This document shows positions 52,290-61,072 of a stretch of 64,000 nucleotides of DNA, piece by piece. Numbering within the stretch: the stretch's first letter is position 1; the number at the start of each line of letters is the position of its first letter. This DNA comes from Microcoleus vaginatus_C (GTDB taxonomy: Bacteria > Cyanobacteriota > Cyanobacteriia > Cyanobacteriales > Microcoleaceae): the NCBI GenBank assembly GCA_040004035.1, contig JAMPLN010000025.1; one strand, given 5' to 3'. The notes under the pieces are model-generated. The model saw nothing but the letters and a program-made list of their open reading frames with translations, was not told where the DNA came from and did not search any database. Made by a program: the position numbers and the translations under genes.

Positions 52290-53561
52290 ATGGCAAAGAT
52301 TCTGGCGATCGTCGCGGATACTGTGACTTTTCAAGTGGTGCAAGAGTTACTCGGCCAAGAGGGACATCAGGTGAGAGTCGTTTCCGACGACAAAGAGGGT
52401 TTAGACTTGGCGAGGGAAGTGTCCCCCGATGCGATAATTTGCGACGGGACTTCGCCTCAAATCAACTTTTTGGAGGTGTGCCGGCTGGTAAAAGCCGATT
52501 CCCTACGGGATAGCTTCGCTTCACGAGAATTGGCGGCAGCCTATTTTATTCTGCTGACAACACCGGAGCAATTTGATGAAATTCAAGAATTGGATGCGCC
52601 CTTTGACGATTTTCTGTTTAAACCGATTGTTAAGCAGGAATTATTGGCGCGGGTGCGCGCTTCTAAGAAATCGCGCGAGTTGAGGGCGCAGTTGGCTCTC
52701 ACCCAGCAAGAATTGCAACTGTCGCGCGATCGAATGCTACAAACAGAAAAAATGTCTAGTTTGGGCGAATTGGTATCAGGTATCGCTCACGAAATTAACA
52801 ACCCAATTACTTTTATTTACAGCAATCTAACTCACGTTCAAAGCTACGCTACCGATTTAATAGAACTGCTGCGATTGTATCAAAAAGAGCTAGTCGAGCC
52901 CGGAGCGGCAATTCTGCAAAAACAACAAGATATGGATGTGGAATTCGTACTCGACGATTTATTAAAAATTGTGAGTTCCATGCGTACCGGAAGCGATCGC
53001 ATCCGCCAAATAATTTTGTCGTTACAGGATTTTTCCCGCAGCGATCGATCGGGCTGGCAGTTATTTGATGTTTCCGACGGTTTAGAAAATACTCTGTTGT
53101 TGTTGCAGCACCGCTTGCCGGCTCGCGAGGGAAGGCGAGACATCAAGGTGATGAAACAATTCGGCAATTTGCCACAGATTGAGTGTTATGCAGGTCTGCT
53201 AAATCAAGCTTTTCTTAATATCATCAATCACGCGATCGATGCTTTGGAAGAGTCGGCTCAAGACTTAGAGGAGTTGGAATCCGTCAAATTTAAGCCTGTG
53301 ATTTTGATTACCACTCAGGTGGTCGATGCTCAACGAATTTCTATTGAGATTGCTGATAACGACATCGCACATAGCAAAGATACCACAGCCGAAATTTCTG
53401 AGCCATTTTTGGGAGCAAAACCTGCGGAACCACCCATATCATCGGGACTTGCTCTCAGCTATCGGATAATTGTAGAGCAGCACAAAGGAGAGTTCAAGTG
53501 TTTTTCCGAACCGGGTAAAGGCACTAAAATTCAGATAGAGATTCCGCTGCGTCACAGTTAA
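52290..53561 (+). CDS. Receiver-histidine kinase hybrid with degenerate ATPase boxes
   Basis: 423 residues. N-terminal receiver domain (about 1-130) with phosphorylatable Asp in AIICDGTSP and conserved Lys in LFKPI, then HisKA with LVSGIAHEINNPITFIYSN (His acceptor) and a C-terminal HATPase-like domain. The ATPase boxes deviate: N box NIINHAIDAL has His where Asn is usual, G1 reads ADNDIAHSKD instead of DNGxGI, and G2 is SSGLALSY. Catalytic activity is therefore doubtful. The receiver also contains SLRDSFASREL, a repeat-encoded insert. Confidence 0.85.
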   Translation: MAKILAIVADTVTFQVVQELLGQEGHQVRVVSDDKEGLDLAREVSPDAIICDGTSPQINFLEVCRLVKADSLRDSFASRELAAAYFILLTTPEQFDEIQELDAPFDDFLFKPIVKQELLARVRASKKSRELRAQLALTQQELQLSRDRMLQTEKMSSLGELVSGIAHEINNPITFIYSNLTHVQSYATDLIELLRLYQKELVEPGAAILQKQQDMDVEFVLDDLLKIVSSMRTGSDRIRQIILSLQDFSRSDRSGWQLFDVSDGLENTLLLLQHRLPAREGRRDIKVMKQFGNLPQIECYAGLLNQAFLNIINHAIDALEESAQDLEELESVKFKPVILITTQVVDAQRISIEIADNDIAHSKDTTAEISEPFLGAKPAEPPISSGLALSYRIIVEQHKGEFKCFSEPGKGTKIQIEIPLRHS

Positions 53562-53842
53562 TTAACAGTATTTATCGTTGGTGGGGCGGGTTTTTGAAAT
53601 TGTGGGTTTTCGCCTGAAATTGTTGTGAATCCGCCCCTACAATGACTGCACTTTTTTAAGGTAAAATTTTGTATAGGGAATGGCAGAAGTTATCGAAAAG
53701 AGACTTGAGTTGATATTCAAGAGATTTGAAGGAGAGAGGAAGAGAATAGAAATATGAATGATTCCATCGAGAGGGGCAACCACGGGAGATTGCCCCTACA
53801 AAACACGGTTATGTAGATGTTGTGTCTCTAGGATTGGAATAA

Positions 53843-54808
53843 CTAAAGGGAGACTTGCGCGCCTTGAGTATCGAGGCCGATCGCCCTTACATCTGCCTTT
53901 ACCTCAAATTCCCTCCAAGCAGCCGCCATTTCCCTCACAACCGCATCAGCATTAGTAGCATCCGTTAAAGCCAAAAGCGTTGGGCCGGCACCGCTAATTA
54001 CCATTCCATAGGCCCCTGCATTCACGGCGGCTTGTTGCACCGCTTCATATCCCTTAATCAGAGATTGCCGGTAAGGTTGGTGAATTTTGTCTTGGAGGGC
54101 GCAGCGCAGCCAGTTTTCATTCCCAGTTTCCAAAGCCCGCACTAGCAAACCGAGGTGTGCGGCATTGAAAATCGCGTCAGCCTTACTGTAATCTGCTGGT
54201 AAAACTTGGCGCGCTTCGGCTGTAGAAAGTTCAAAATCGGGAATGGCTACCACGGGCACAATATTGTGATGCCAGGGAATATCGCAAATCTCCCAGGAAC
54301 CCCCCCCCTGCCCCCCCTTACTAAGGGGGGGTTGGGGGGGTGGATTGCTAGCAGCGAGGCGACAACCTCCGAGTAAAGCGGGGACAACGTTGTCGGGATG
54401 GCCTTCAAGTTCGATGGCCAATTGCATCACTTCCACTTGACTCAAAGGCGCACCGGCTAATTCATTTGCACCGACTAACCCACCGACAATAGCTGTGGCG
54501 GAACTCCCCAAACCTCTAGCCAGCGGAACTTGCATATCTATATGTATCGCTACAGGGGGCGGCGATTGGTTGAGGCGATCGTATAACTTGAGAAAAGCTT
54601 GATAAGCGAGATTGCTGTCATCTGTCTTGACTTTGGCGGCTTCTTGGCCCGTAACGGTAATTTTTACTTTCTCTGTTGCTGAGGGTTCGAGTCGGGAGAA
54701 TTGGAAGCGGTTGTAGAGGCTTAAAGCGGCGCCGATGCAGTCGAATCCGGGGCCGAGGTTGGCGGTTGTGGCGGGTACGGTGACGGTGACGGTGGAAGTT
54801 TCGGGCAT
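53843..54808 (-). CDS. thrB: Homoserine kinase
   Basis: 321 residues; phosphorylates homoserine in threonine synthesis. GHMP kinase: start VPATTANLGPGFDCIGAAL, ATP loop PLARGLGSSATAIVGG (about residue 95), and VISGAGPTLLALTD near the end. Between residues about 155 and 172 there is PPPQPPLSKGGQGGGS, encoded by the CCCCCTTACTAAGGGGG palindrome (about 54299-54343) and absent from typical ThrB; it sits after a strand, probably in a surface loop. Length otherwise normal. Confidence 0.94.
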   Translation of the reverse strand: MPETSTVTVTVPATTANLGPGFDCIGAALSLYNRFQFSRLEPSATEKVKITVTGQEAAKVKTDDSNLAYQAFLKLYDRLNQSPPPVAIHIDMQVPLARGLGSSATAIVGGLVGANELAGAPLSQVEVMQLAIELEGHPDNVVPALLGGCRLAASNPPPQPPLSKGGQGGGSWEICDIPWHHNIVPVVAIPDFELSTAEARQVLPADYSKADAIFNAAHLGLLVRALETGNENWLRCALQDKIHQPYRQSLIKGYEAVQQAAVNAGAYGMVISGAGPTLLALTDATNADAVVREMAAAWREFEVKADVRAIGLDTQGAQVSL

Positions 54809-54898
54809 TTTTTGAATAGTTAATTTGGAGTGTTTAACCGCATATGAATGCGGATGAACGCCGATCGCAGGATATTATACTATGTTTTCAAAAGCCAT

Positions 54899-55393
54899 TT
54901 ATTCTTGCAGCATTTCAAGATGCTTGATGGCATCTTGATAATCGTTGGTATTGCCGTCTTTTTGATAGAGTTCGGCTGCTTTATGATAATCGGCGATCGC
55001 CCCCGGTTTGTCTTCTAAGAACTCGCGGACTCTGGCGCGGTTGTAGTAGGCGTCGCCGTAGTTGGGGTTAATTTCAATTGCGCGATCGAAATCTGCTTTA
55101 GCTGCTGGATAGTCTTTGAGGTTGCGGCCGTGGATGATGCCGCGTTTGTTGTGGGCTTTGGCGTAGTTGGGGTTGAGGCGAATAGCTTCGGTGTAATCGG
55201 CGATCGCACCTTGAATGTCTCCAGCCTCTGACTTGGCTAAAGCACTATTGAATAAATCTTCAGCAGGATTTTGAACAATCGTTTTTTGAGCTGTTAATCT
55301 TGCTGAATATTCAGCAGAGACAGCAGGGGATATATTACCAAAGATAGTAAAGATTACTAGAGTAGCAATTAAATTGTAAAATGATGATTTCAT
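54899..55393 (-). CDS. Secreted TPR protein
   Basis: 164 residues. N-terminal signal peptide (YNLIATLVIFTIFGNISPAV, cleavage near VSA-EYSA) and about three TPRs: AIADYTEAIRLNPNYAKAHN, AKADFDRAIEINPNYGDAYY, AIADYHKAAELYQ. Likely a periplasmic scaffold; function unknown. Begins 3 nt after the stop of no same-strand gene but directly follows the Uma2 gene (gap 3 nt) on the same strand, suggesting co-transcription. Confidence 0.8.
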   Translation of the reverse strand: MKSSFYNLIATLVIFTIFGNISPAVSAEYSARLTAQKTIVQNPAEDLFNSALAKSEAGDIQGAIADYTEAIRLNPNYAKAHNKRGIIHGRNLKDYPAAKADFDRAIEINPNYGDAYYNRARVREFLEDKPGAIADYHKAAELYQKDGNTNDYQDAIKHLEMLQE

Positions 55394-55396
55394 AAT

Positions 55397-55963
55397 TTAG
55401 GCAAAAATTTGAGCGACAGAACAACTAAAACCAGGTAACAAAGGCGAAGTTAGTTCATCATTGCTCAACAGCGTAGCAATGAGCCTTAAACTTGCTTGTT
55501 CCCTGCGATAAACTTCTATTTGCTGCAACCGCCAATTCACAATCCAGTATTCCTGTACTCCTCGTACCGAATAGAGTCTGAGTTTCAAATCTCTATCCCG
55601 TCTTTCATTGTCTGCACCGAGGGACAATACTTCAACAACTAACTCAGGTGCGGCGGTTAAATGGCCGGCTTCGTCTAGCAAGATAGCCAAGCGTTCATTG
55701 CTGGCCCAAACTAAATCAGGAATAACGTTATCAGCATCCGTGAAAATGATACCTGGATTGATTCCTGCTCGTCCTAAATTAGTCTCTCGCGACCAAGTAT
55801 TAAGTTCTTGGTAGAGGTTGCCTATAGCTTGTTGATGACCCCAATGCGGTGCTCTAGTCACAAATAACTCTCCATCAATAATTTCGTAGCGATCGCCGTT
55901 ATCGGGCAATAGCTCTAAATCGGCGGTAGTCCACCGTACTTTATCAGATATTGTCTGGTTCAT
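55397..55963 (-). CDS. Uma2-family (DUF820) protein
   Basis: 188 residues from ATG 55963 (MNQTISDKVRWTTADLELLP), preferred over a longer reading to 56035. Nuclease-like core: VIPDLVWASNERLA, PELVVEVLSLGADNERRDRDLK, LRLYSVRGVQEYWIVNWRLQ. This is the shorter, common cyanobacterial Uma2 subtype, different from the one at 21292. Role unknown. Followed after 3 nt by the TPR gene. Confidence 0.85.
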   Translation of the reverse strand: MNQTISDKVRWTTADLELLPDNGDRYEIIDGELFVTRAPHWGHQQAIGNLYQELNTWSRETNLGRAGINPGIIFTDADNVIPDLVWASNERLAILLDEAGHLTAAPELVVEVLSLGADNERRDRDLKLRLYSVRGVQEYWIVNWRLQQIEVYRREQASLRLIATLLSNDELTSPLLPGFSCSVAQIFA

Positions 55964-56082
55964 ACAAGCACTCTTGATAGGTGATACAAACATTCTAAAC
56001 GATCGAGCTTCTACATGATCCACAGCTTGAAACAATCGGGCTACACTGAATTTCGCTTTTTGCAGGCGAGACTCAGAATATT

Positions 56083-56115
56083 GAAACCCGCGCCTAGGCG
56101 GGTTTCGTTTTTGTA
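56083..56115. terminator. Hairpin downstream of the VWA gene
   Basis: GAAACCCGC and GCGGGTTTC pair with a short loop; TTTTT follows on the plus strand only. It lies about 70 nt after the end of the VWA gene (minus strand) and about 120 nt before the Uma2 start. Termination is plausible but the T-tract favours plus-strand transcripts, for which no gene is seen. Confidence 0.45.
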
Positions 56116-56185
56116 GACGCGATTTCGCATCGCCGAATTGTCCGATCGCCCAATTTAAAATTATTTAAAATTTCAAATCGCCCGA

Positions 56186-57421
56186 TTACTTCAAAATAGT
56201 TTTAGAAGCAATCCGAGTTTTCTTGCGATCGGCTTCACTCAATTGTTCGCCAGACTGCAAACGAGTAGCAGAAGTTTGCAGCACAGTGGCGGCACTTTTA
56301 TCGCCCATTTGCAGAGCAGTTTTAGCAGCAGTTTGCAGCATTGTCGCCGCGCCGGCTCGATCGCCCTGTTGCAATCTAGTTTCTGCCAGTTGAGTTTGGC
56401 GGTATTTAGCCAAAGCTAAAATGTGCTGCTGTACCATCGGGTTAAGTGCCGGCTGATAAACTTTCAGGACATTAGTGGAAATTGCAACGGGATCGGAAAG
56501 CAAACTTTGACCGATAGTCGGATCGTCGTAGCGAATTTGCAATTGCCCGATCGCCTGTGTACCTTCGGGCAACTGTCCAATATAAATATTAGCCAAAACT
56601 ACTCGCTCTATATCCTTCATTAAATCTCCCAGGCGCACCATAAAACGATCGCCCTCTTGCTGTACCGGTAATTCGATCGTATCCGGGGAAACTTGGGCGA
56701 TCGGTTTTAGTTCGGCTAACCGTACTTTTGGCATTAGGGAAAATAGCAAATAAGCATTAGTCAAACCTACACCTTGGATGCGAGTAAATAGTTTGCCAAA
56801 CTCGTCAACCGCATCTTCGGGACGCTGAATGTGAGCCAGAGCACCGCCGCCCGCGTCAGCAATCTTTTCCAAAATATCCTGGTTCCAGTTATCGCCAAAT
56901 CCCAGAGAATTTAAAGTCATGTTGTAGTCGGCAGCCAATTTAGCCAACTTCAAACAGCGGCTGTCGTCGCCGTGTTCGTTTTCGCCGTCAGTCAGCAAAA
57001 ATGCTTGAGATATAGCTTCTTTTTTGCCTTTGCCCAACTCTTCAATACCTAACTTAATGCCCTCATCAATTGCTGTGCCACCGGCCGAGCGCAATTGCTC
57101 AATTTGCCGTTTAATGCTGCTGGGATCTCCCACAATTTGATTGGGAACGAGGACTTTGGCTTTGTGGTCGAAAGCCACCGCGCAAAAGCGATCCCCGGGC
57201 TTCAACCTGTCGAGCAAACGTCCGGCGGCTTGTTTGACGGTTTCCAAGGGGCGTCCGCCCATCGAACCGCTGTGGTCGAGAATCAGACACAGGTTTAAGG
57301 GTACGCTGGAGTCGATCGAGCTTGCCGTCGCAGACACCGAAATCGCTAGCTGGCGCTGCGTTGAGGGCGCGGCAGCGTCAAGGTTAGGGTCGTTTAAAAC
57401 CGGGAGCAAACTAACTTTCAT
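56186..57421 (-). CDS. VWA-domain protein
   Basis: 411 residues. A von Willebrand A domain (about 40-225) with complete MIDAS: CLILDHSGSMGG, the Thr in SAGGTAIDEGI, and the Asp in FLLTDGENEHGDD. C-terminal part is beta-rich (RYDDPTIGQSLL), then helical (QTQLAETRLQQGDRAGAATML). No signal peptide. Similar proteins occur widely in cyanobacteria; probably a protein-interaction factor, with no gene context to narrow it. Divergent from clpR. Confidence 0.85.
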   Translation of the reverse strand: MKVSLLPVLNDPNLDAAAPSTQRQLAISVSATASSIDSSVPLNLCLILDHSGSMGGRPLETVKQAAGRLLDRLKPGDRFCAVAFDHKAKVLVPNQIVGDPSSIKRQIEQLRSAGGTAIDEGIKLGIEELGKGKKEAISQAFLLTDGENEHGDDSRCLKLAKLAADYNMTLNSLGFGDNWNQDILEKIADAGGGALAHIQRPEDAVDEFGKLFTRIQGVGLTNAYLLFSLMPKVRLAELKPIAQVSPDTIELPVQQEGDRFMVRLGDLMKDIERVVLANIYIGQLPEGTQAIGQLQIRYDDPTIGQSLLSDPVAISTNVLKVYQPALNPMVQQHILALAKYRQTQLAETRLQQGDRAGAATMLQTAAKTALQMGDKSAATVLQTSATRLQSGEQLSEADRKKTRIASKTILK

Positions 57422-57493
57422 GCGGGATACCTAAAGATTGCGTTAGTATTTCTTTAAGAATAGCTCCATCAGTTCAGGCAACATTTCGGTTAT

Positions 57494-58153
57494 ATGAACA
57501 CACCAATTAAAGCTGTGCAATCGCCATACTACGGGGAAGGGAACTCTCGGACGCCACCTCCCGATTTGCCATCCCTGTTGCTGAAGGAGCGGATCGTTTA
57601 TCTGGGGATGCCTCTGGTGCCTGCGGTAACAGAACTAATTATCGCTGAACTGTTGTTTTTGCAGTACGAAGACCCGGATAAGCCGATCAAAATCTACATC
57701 AACTCGACCGGCACTTCTGGTTACAGTGGCGAACCCGTCGGCTTTGAAACAGAAGCCTTCGCTATCTGCGATACGATCAGGTACATTAAGCCGCCTGTGC
57801 ACACTATTTGCCTCGGTTCGGCAATGGGGATGTCTGCGATGCTGTTAGCGGCTGGTACAAAAGGCTTTCGGGCGAGTTTGCCGCACGCTTCGATTGTGTT
57901 GCACCAACCCAAGGCTTACACGCGGGGTCAAGCAAGCGACATTCAAATTCGGGCTAAGGAAGTGCTGGCAAATAAAGCGACGATGCTTGAGATTTTTGCA
58001 AGCTGTACTGGCCAACCGATCGAAAAGATTACTAAAGATATGGATCGGTTGCTGTACATGACGCCCCAGGAAGCTAAAGAATACGGTTTGATCGATCGCG
58101 TTCTTGAAAGTTCGGAAGAATTGCCGAAACCGCTGCCTGCAGGAGTCATCTAA
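57494..58153 (+). CDS. clpR: ClpR, catalytically inactive ClpP-like subunit
   Basis: 219 residues. Aligning CLGSAMGMSAMLLAAG with the active ClpP sequence CVGLAASMGSFLLAAG puts Gly at the place of the nucleophile Ser; the His in IVLHQPKAY is kept. The insertion GTSGYSGEPVGFETEAFAI is also typical for the ClpR branch. ClpR with ClpP3 forms a mixed core used by ClpC, known to be essential in Synechococcus. The next gene is clpP3. Confidence 0.88.
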   Translation: MNTPIKAVQSPYYGEGNSRTPPPDLPSLLLKERIVYLGMPLVPAVTELIIAELLFLQYEDPDKPIKIYINSTGTSGYSGEPVGFETEAFAICDTIRYIKPPVHTICLGSAMGMSAMLLAAGTKGFRASLPHASIVLHQPKAYTRGQASDIQIRAKEVLANKATMLEIFASCTGQPIEKITKDMDRLLYMTPQEAKEYGLIDRVLESSEELPKPLPAGVI

Positions 58154-58380
58154 CTGGGAATGGGGAATGGGGAATGGGGAATTGGGAATCGGGGATCGGG
58201 AATCGGGAATGAGTGAGAATTAAGGGTTAATGCCTAGTAGTTTCTACCCTGATTAGTTACTCAATAGTCTTTTTATGACTAACAATTCCCAATTACCAAT
58301 TACCAATGCCCAATGCCCAATGCCCAATGCCCAATGCCCAATGCCCGATGCCCAATTGCCCGATCACCAATTACCAACTA
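58154..58380. repeat. GGGAATG and CCCAATG heptamer repeats
   Basis: GGGGAAT/GGGAATC units (58158-58210) and, facing them, CCCAATG/CCGATGC units (58303-58370) fill the clpR-clpP3 spacer. Transcripts could fold through these complementary blocks. Confidence 0.9.
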
Positions 58381-58396
58381 AACGGAGTTCCGAATT

Positions 58397-58990
58397 ATGC
58401 CTATAGGTGTGCCAAAAGTTCCCTATAAAATGCCGGGTGGTTATGATACTCAGTGGATTAATATCTACGATCGCCTCTACCGGGAACGAATTATTTTCTT
58501 GGGCAGGGACGTTGACGATGAAATTGCCAATCAAATCATCGCTGTGATGCTCTACCTCGATTCTGAAGATTCAGGTAAGGATATTATTTTGTACATCAAT
58601 TCCCCAGGCGGAATGGTGTCGGCAGGCATGGCTATTTTTGATACCATGCAGCACATTAAATCGGACGTGGTGACGATTTGTGTGGGCTTGGCTGCTTCGA
58701 TGGGTTCTTTCCTGTTAGCTGCCGGTGCGAAGGGGAAACGGTTAGCTTTGCCTCACTCGCGAATCATGATTCACCAGCCTTCTGGGGGCACGCGGGGACA
58801 AGCAACGGATATTCAGATTGAGGCGAAAGAGATTCTGCGGCTGCGCCACGAACTCAATAATATCTACGCTAAAAATACTGGCCAGCCGATCGAGAAAATC
58901 GAGAAGGACATGGATCGCGACTATTTCATGTCCGCTGAGGAAGCTAAGGAATACGGCTTGATTGACAGAGTGATCGAAGAGCGTCCGTAA
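58397..58990 (+). CDS. clpP3: ATP-dependent Clp protease proteolytic subunit ClpP3
   Basis: 197 residues, full catalytic triad: Ser in LAASMGSFLLA, His in RIMIHQPSGG, Asp in the MDRDYFM region. Pairs with ClpR upstream, the arrangement known from cyanobacteria (clpR then clpP3), so I name it clpP3 rather than clpP1 or clpP2. Degrades proteins delivered by ClpC. CGGAGTT precedes the ATG. Confidence 0.9.
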   Translation: MPIGVPKVPYKMPGGYDTQWINIYDRLYRERIIFLGRDVDDEIANQIIAVMLYLDSEDSGKDIILYINSPGGMVSAGMAIFDTMQHIKSDVVTICVGLAASMGSFLLAAGAKGKRLALPHSRIMIHQPSGGTRGQATDIQIEAKEILRLRHELNNIYAKNTGQPIEKIEKDMDRDYFMSAEEAKEYGLIDRVIEERP

Positions 58991-59120
58991 GTTGTTTGTT
59001 CGCCTCAGTAGTGCGGGCAACCCTCGCACTACAACCTAGTTCGCAATAAATTTTGGCAGAATCTTTACATTTAAGGATTCTGCCATATTTAATGGTATTA
59101 TAAACGCTCATTCATGCTAA

Positions 59121-59747
59121 ATGGATATTGCAGATTATTACCGACAGTTAGGACTGAGGTCTGGCGCGAGTTTATCGCAAGTTAAGGCCTCTTATCGGCA
59201 GTTAGCCAGACAGTATCACCCCGATGTGAATCCGGGAAACGAACAGGCTAAGAATAAGTTTATTGCTATTACTGAGGCTTATAAGTTCCTGGTGAAGGTT
59301 GCCCCCCCCGATGTTGCGGAGTCGAAAGTTGCCAATTCAACTGTGCCGCCTACTTGGACACCGCCGGATCAGGGGGTGAAAGCTCAACCGCAGACAGTTA
59401 AAGTGACTCGAAAAGAGGCTGCGGTTCAATCTAATGCGGATCTGTCGGCTGCGGAACAAAAGTTAAAGCAAGATGCTTATTTTGAATTGCAGCAGTTGCT
59501 GAAATATCAGAGGTTCCCGCGGGCGATCGCCTTGATTGAGGGTTTGGCACAGCGGGTTCCCGAAGATTTGGAGGTGCGTCAGTGGCAGGCGATCGCCTAT
59601 CAGCGCTGGGGACGGCATTTGATCGGAGAAAAGCAGGTTGATAAGGCGAGAATTTATTTGAAAAAGGCTGTGAAAACTGACCCTCACAATCGGGCTTTGT
59701 GGGCAGAAGTTGAGCGGGATTTTCGCCGGCTGGAAGAGATTTATTGA
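59121..59747 (+). CDS. J-domain protein
   Basis: 208 residues. N-terminal J domain (1-65) with the HPD motif in RQYHPDVNPGNEQAKN, so it should stimulate a DnaK ATPase. A Pro-rich linker follows, and the C-terminal half is helical with TPR-like character (AYQRWGRHLIGEKQVDKARI, LKKAVKTDPHNRALWAEVE). No zinc-finger domain. Its stop overlaps the 3' end of the kinase gene by 7 bp in convergent orientation. Confidence 0.88.
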   Translation: MDIADYYRQLGLRSGASLSQVKASYRQLARQYHPDVNPGNEQAKNKFIAITEAYKFLVKVAPPDVAESKVANSTVPPTWTPPDQGVKAQPQTVKVTRKEAAVQSNADLSAAEQKLKQDAYFELQQLLKYQRFPRAIALIEGLAQRVPEDLEVRQWQAIAYQRWGRHLIGEKQVDKARIYLKKAVKTDPHNRALWAEVERDFRRLEEIY

Positions 59748-60679
59748 AGTGATGTTGCGTCCCCCTTTTTCAGGGGGTCTGCGTCGTTAATTTTTAAGTT
59801 TTCTAATTTTTCTAAAATAACTTGAGTATTTTCAGGTCGATTTTCTGGTAGCGGTTCGATCAATTCGTCGATCGAGTCTAGGAGTAACGGGTCAATATCT
59901 ACAGCCTGGTTCCTCCAATTAATTTTACCAGTTTTTTCATTAAGGGGAAAGTCGATCGGCTCTATGCCTGTTAATAAATGTACAAAAGTACGCCCTAGGG
60001 CAAAAAAGTCCGATCGCACGCCTGCTTTACCTAGAATTTGTTCCGGTGCGGCGTATCCAGCAGAACCTATGGGTGCGGTATCTATATCTGCTTCTGTGGC
60101 GGCGCCGAAGTCAATTAATCTCAATTTCCCATTGGCTTCAACCATCAGGTTGGATGGCTTAATATCCCGATGCACTACATGATAATTGTGGATTTCCTGC
60201 AAAATATTGGTCATTTGTTGCAGCCAATCAAGAGCCAGCTTTTGAGAAACGTACTGTTTTTTAGTTAAGAATTCGGCCAAGTTTTCTCCGGTAATTTTTT
60301 CCATCACCAAACAAGACAATTTCTGGAAGTTATGGGGGAGTTTAATGGGGAAATAACCGTCAGGTTCGACTTGGGGAACGGAGCCCTTTCCGGCCAGCCA
60401 AATCAAAACTCGCGCTTCTTGCTTGAACAAGCGAACTAAATCGGGATTGTGGGTGTGTTTCAAGACTTTTAAAATTTTGACAGTTCCCCATTCGTTTTCC
60501 CCTGTTCCCAAATCTTCGACTTCAAAGATGTCTGTGGGGCGTGCGGGATTGGGCGATCGCACTGGTTTAAGGATGCGATAGCGATCGCCAATTAACAAAT
60601 CTGTGCCGCAAGCCTGACAATTTTGAGCAGCAGCAGGATTTTCGCGTTGTTCGCAGTGAGGATTGATGCAATAAATCAT
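59741..60679 (-). CDS. Serine/threonine kinase with N-terminal zinc ribbon
   Basis: 312 residues. First about 25 residues form a four-Cys zinc-ribbon (C4, C9, C20, C23 in MIYCINPHCEQ...NCQACG). Kinase domain: VKILKVLKHT (Lys), VVHRDIKPSNLMVEANGKL, IDFGAATEADID, GYAAPEQILG. The glycine-rich loop is poorly conserved (VRSPNPARPTDIFEVEDL). No membrane segment. A known cyanobacterial subtype. Convergent with the J-domain gene. Confidence 0.88.
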   Translation of the reverse strand: MIYCINPHCEQRENPAAAQNCQACGTDLLIGDRYRILKPVRSPNPARPTDIFEVEDLGTGENEWGTVKILKVLKHTHNPDLVRLFKQEARVLIWLAGKGSVPQVEPDGYFPIKLPHNFQKLSCLVMEKITGENLAEFLTKKQYVSQKLALDWLQQMTNILQEIHNYHVVHRDIKPSNLMVEANGKLRLIDFGAATEADIDTAPIGSAGYAAPEQILGKAGVRSDFFALGRTFVHLLTGIEPIDFPLNEKTGKINWRNQAVDIDPLLLDSIDELIEPLPENRPENTQVILEKLENLKINDADPLKKGDATSLQ

Positions 60680-60736
60680 CTGTCTTGATACGTCCAGGAC
60701 TGACGGATTTAACGAATTGAATCAATTATTAGCATA

Positions 60737-60772
60737 AAACCCAGCAGTTCTGACCTTACTACTGGGTTTATA
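60737..60772 (-). terminator. Terminator downstream of the tRNA-like RNAs
   Basis: On the minus strand AAACCCAG (60769-60762) pairs with CTGGGTTT (60744-60737), followed by TTATG. It lies between the permuted tRNA-like units and the zinc-ribbon kinase start, so it would end transcripts of the RNAs. Confidence 0.6.
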
Positions 60773-60828
60773 TTTACCGCCCATTTGGGCACGCTATCAC
60801 ATTTAAGTCAAGGATTTAAGATTAATAG

Positions 60829-60902
60829 CATCGCGCTCTACCGATTGAGCTACCCCCCTGCGTTTGGTAGAGGGGGCTGGATATGAGCCAGCAACCTCGA
60901 TG
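60829..60902 (-). ncRNA. tRNA-like RNA with permuted halves, unit 2
   Basis: Read 5' to 3' on the minus strand: CATCG (anticodon-stem 3' strand, 60902-60898), variable AGGTT, T arm GCTGG-CTCATAT-CCAGC, acceptor 3' strand CCCCTCT, A, encoded CCA (60867-60865), a 5-nt linker, then acceptor 5' strand AGGGGGG (60859-60853), TA, D arm GCTCAATCGGTAGAGC, G, and CGATG (60833-60829). CGATG pairs perfectly with CATCG and AGGGGGG with CCCCTCT (one G-U). Flanks ATCACAT (60909-60903) and ATGTGAT (60802-60796) also pair. It fits a circularly permuted tRNA or a YrlA-type Y RNA; anticodon undefined. Confidence 0.65.
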
Positions 60903-60984
60903 ATGTGATTTTCCTGACATTCGTTTTAGCGATCGGCGGTGAATGCTGAGTTTAGAGTAATAGCTTGCTGTTGAATTTGTACGC

Positions 60985-61072
60985 AATGCTGCCTCTGCCA
61001 ATTGGGCTACCCCCCTATTTTGGGCTCTATTTTGGGTAGGAGGGACAGGAGTCGAACCTGCACTGTCACATT
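60985..61072 (-). ncRNA. tRNA-like RNA with permuted halves, unit 1
   Basis: Minus strand: AATGT (61072-61068), variable GACAGT, T arm GCAGG-TTCGACT-CCTGT with canonical TTC, acceptor 3' strand CCCTCCT, A, CCC (61034), a 17-nt linker, then AGGGGGG (61016-61010), TA, D arm GCCCAATTGGCAGAGGC, A, GCATT (60989-60985). GCATT pairs with AATGT (one G-U), AGGGGGG with CCCTCCT (one G-U). A GTAC/GTAC helix continues outside the anticodon stem (61077-61074 with 60982-60979). Loop position 33 is not U, which argues against a working anticodon. Same order as unit 2, 83 nt upstream of it. Confidence 0.65.

Noticed and set aside
60829..61072. A normal tRNA (5' half 60985-61016, 3' half 60865-60902) with an intron of about 80 nt
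   Set aside because: The anticodon-stem strands GCATT and CATCG do not pair, and the insert is too short and lacks group I core motifs. The permuted pairing is perfect in both units.
60829..61072. Two-piece (permuted) tmRNA
   Set aside because: No tag-peptide frame, no alanine-type acceptor with G3-U70 and no pseudoknot-rich region; each unit is tRNA-sized.
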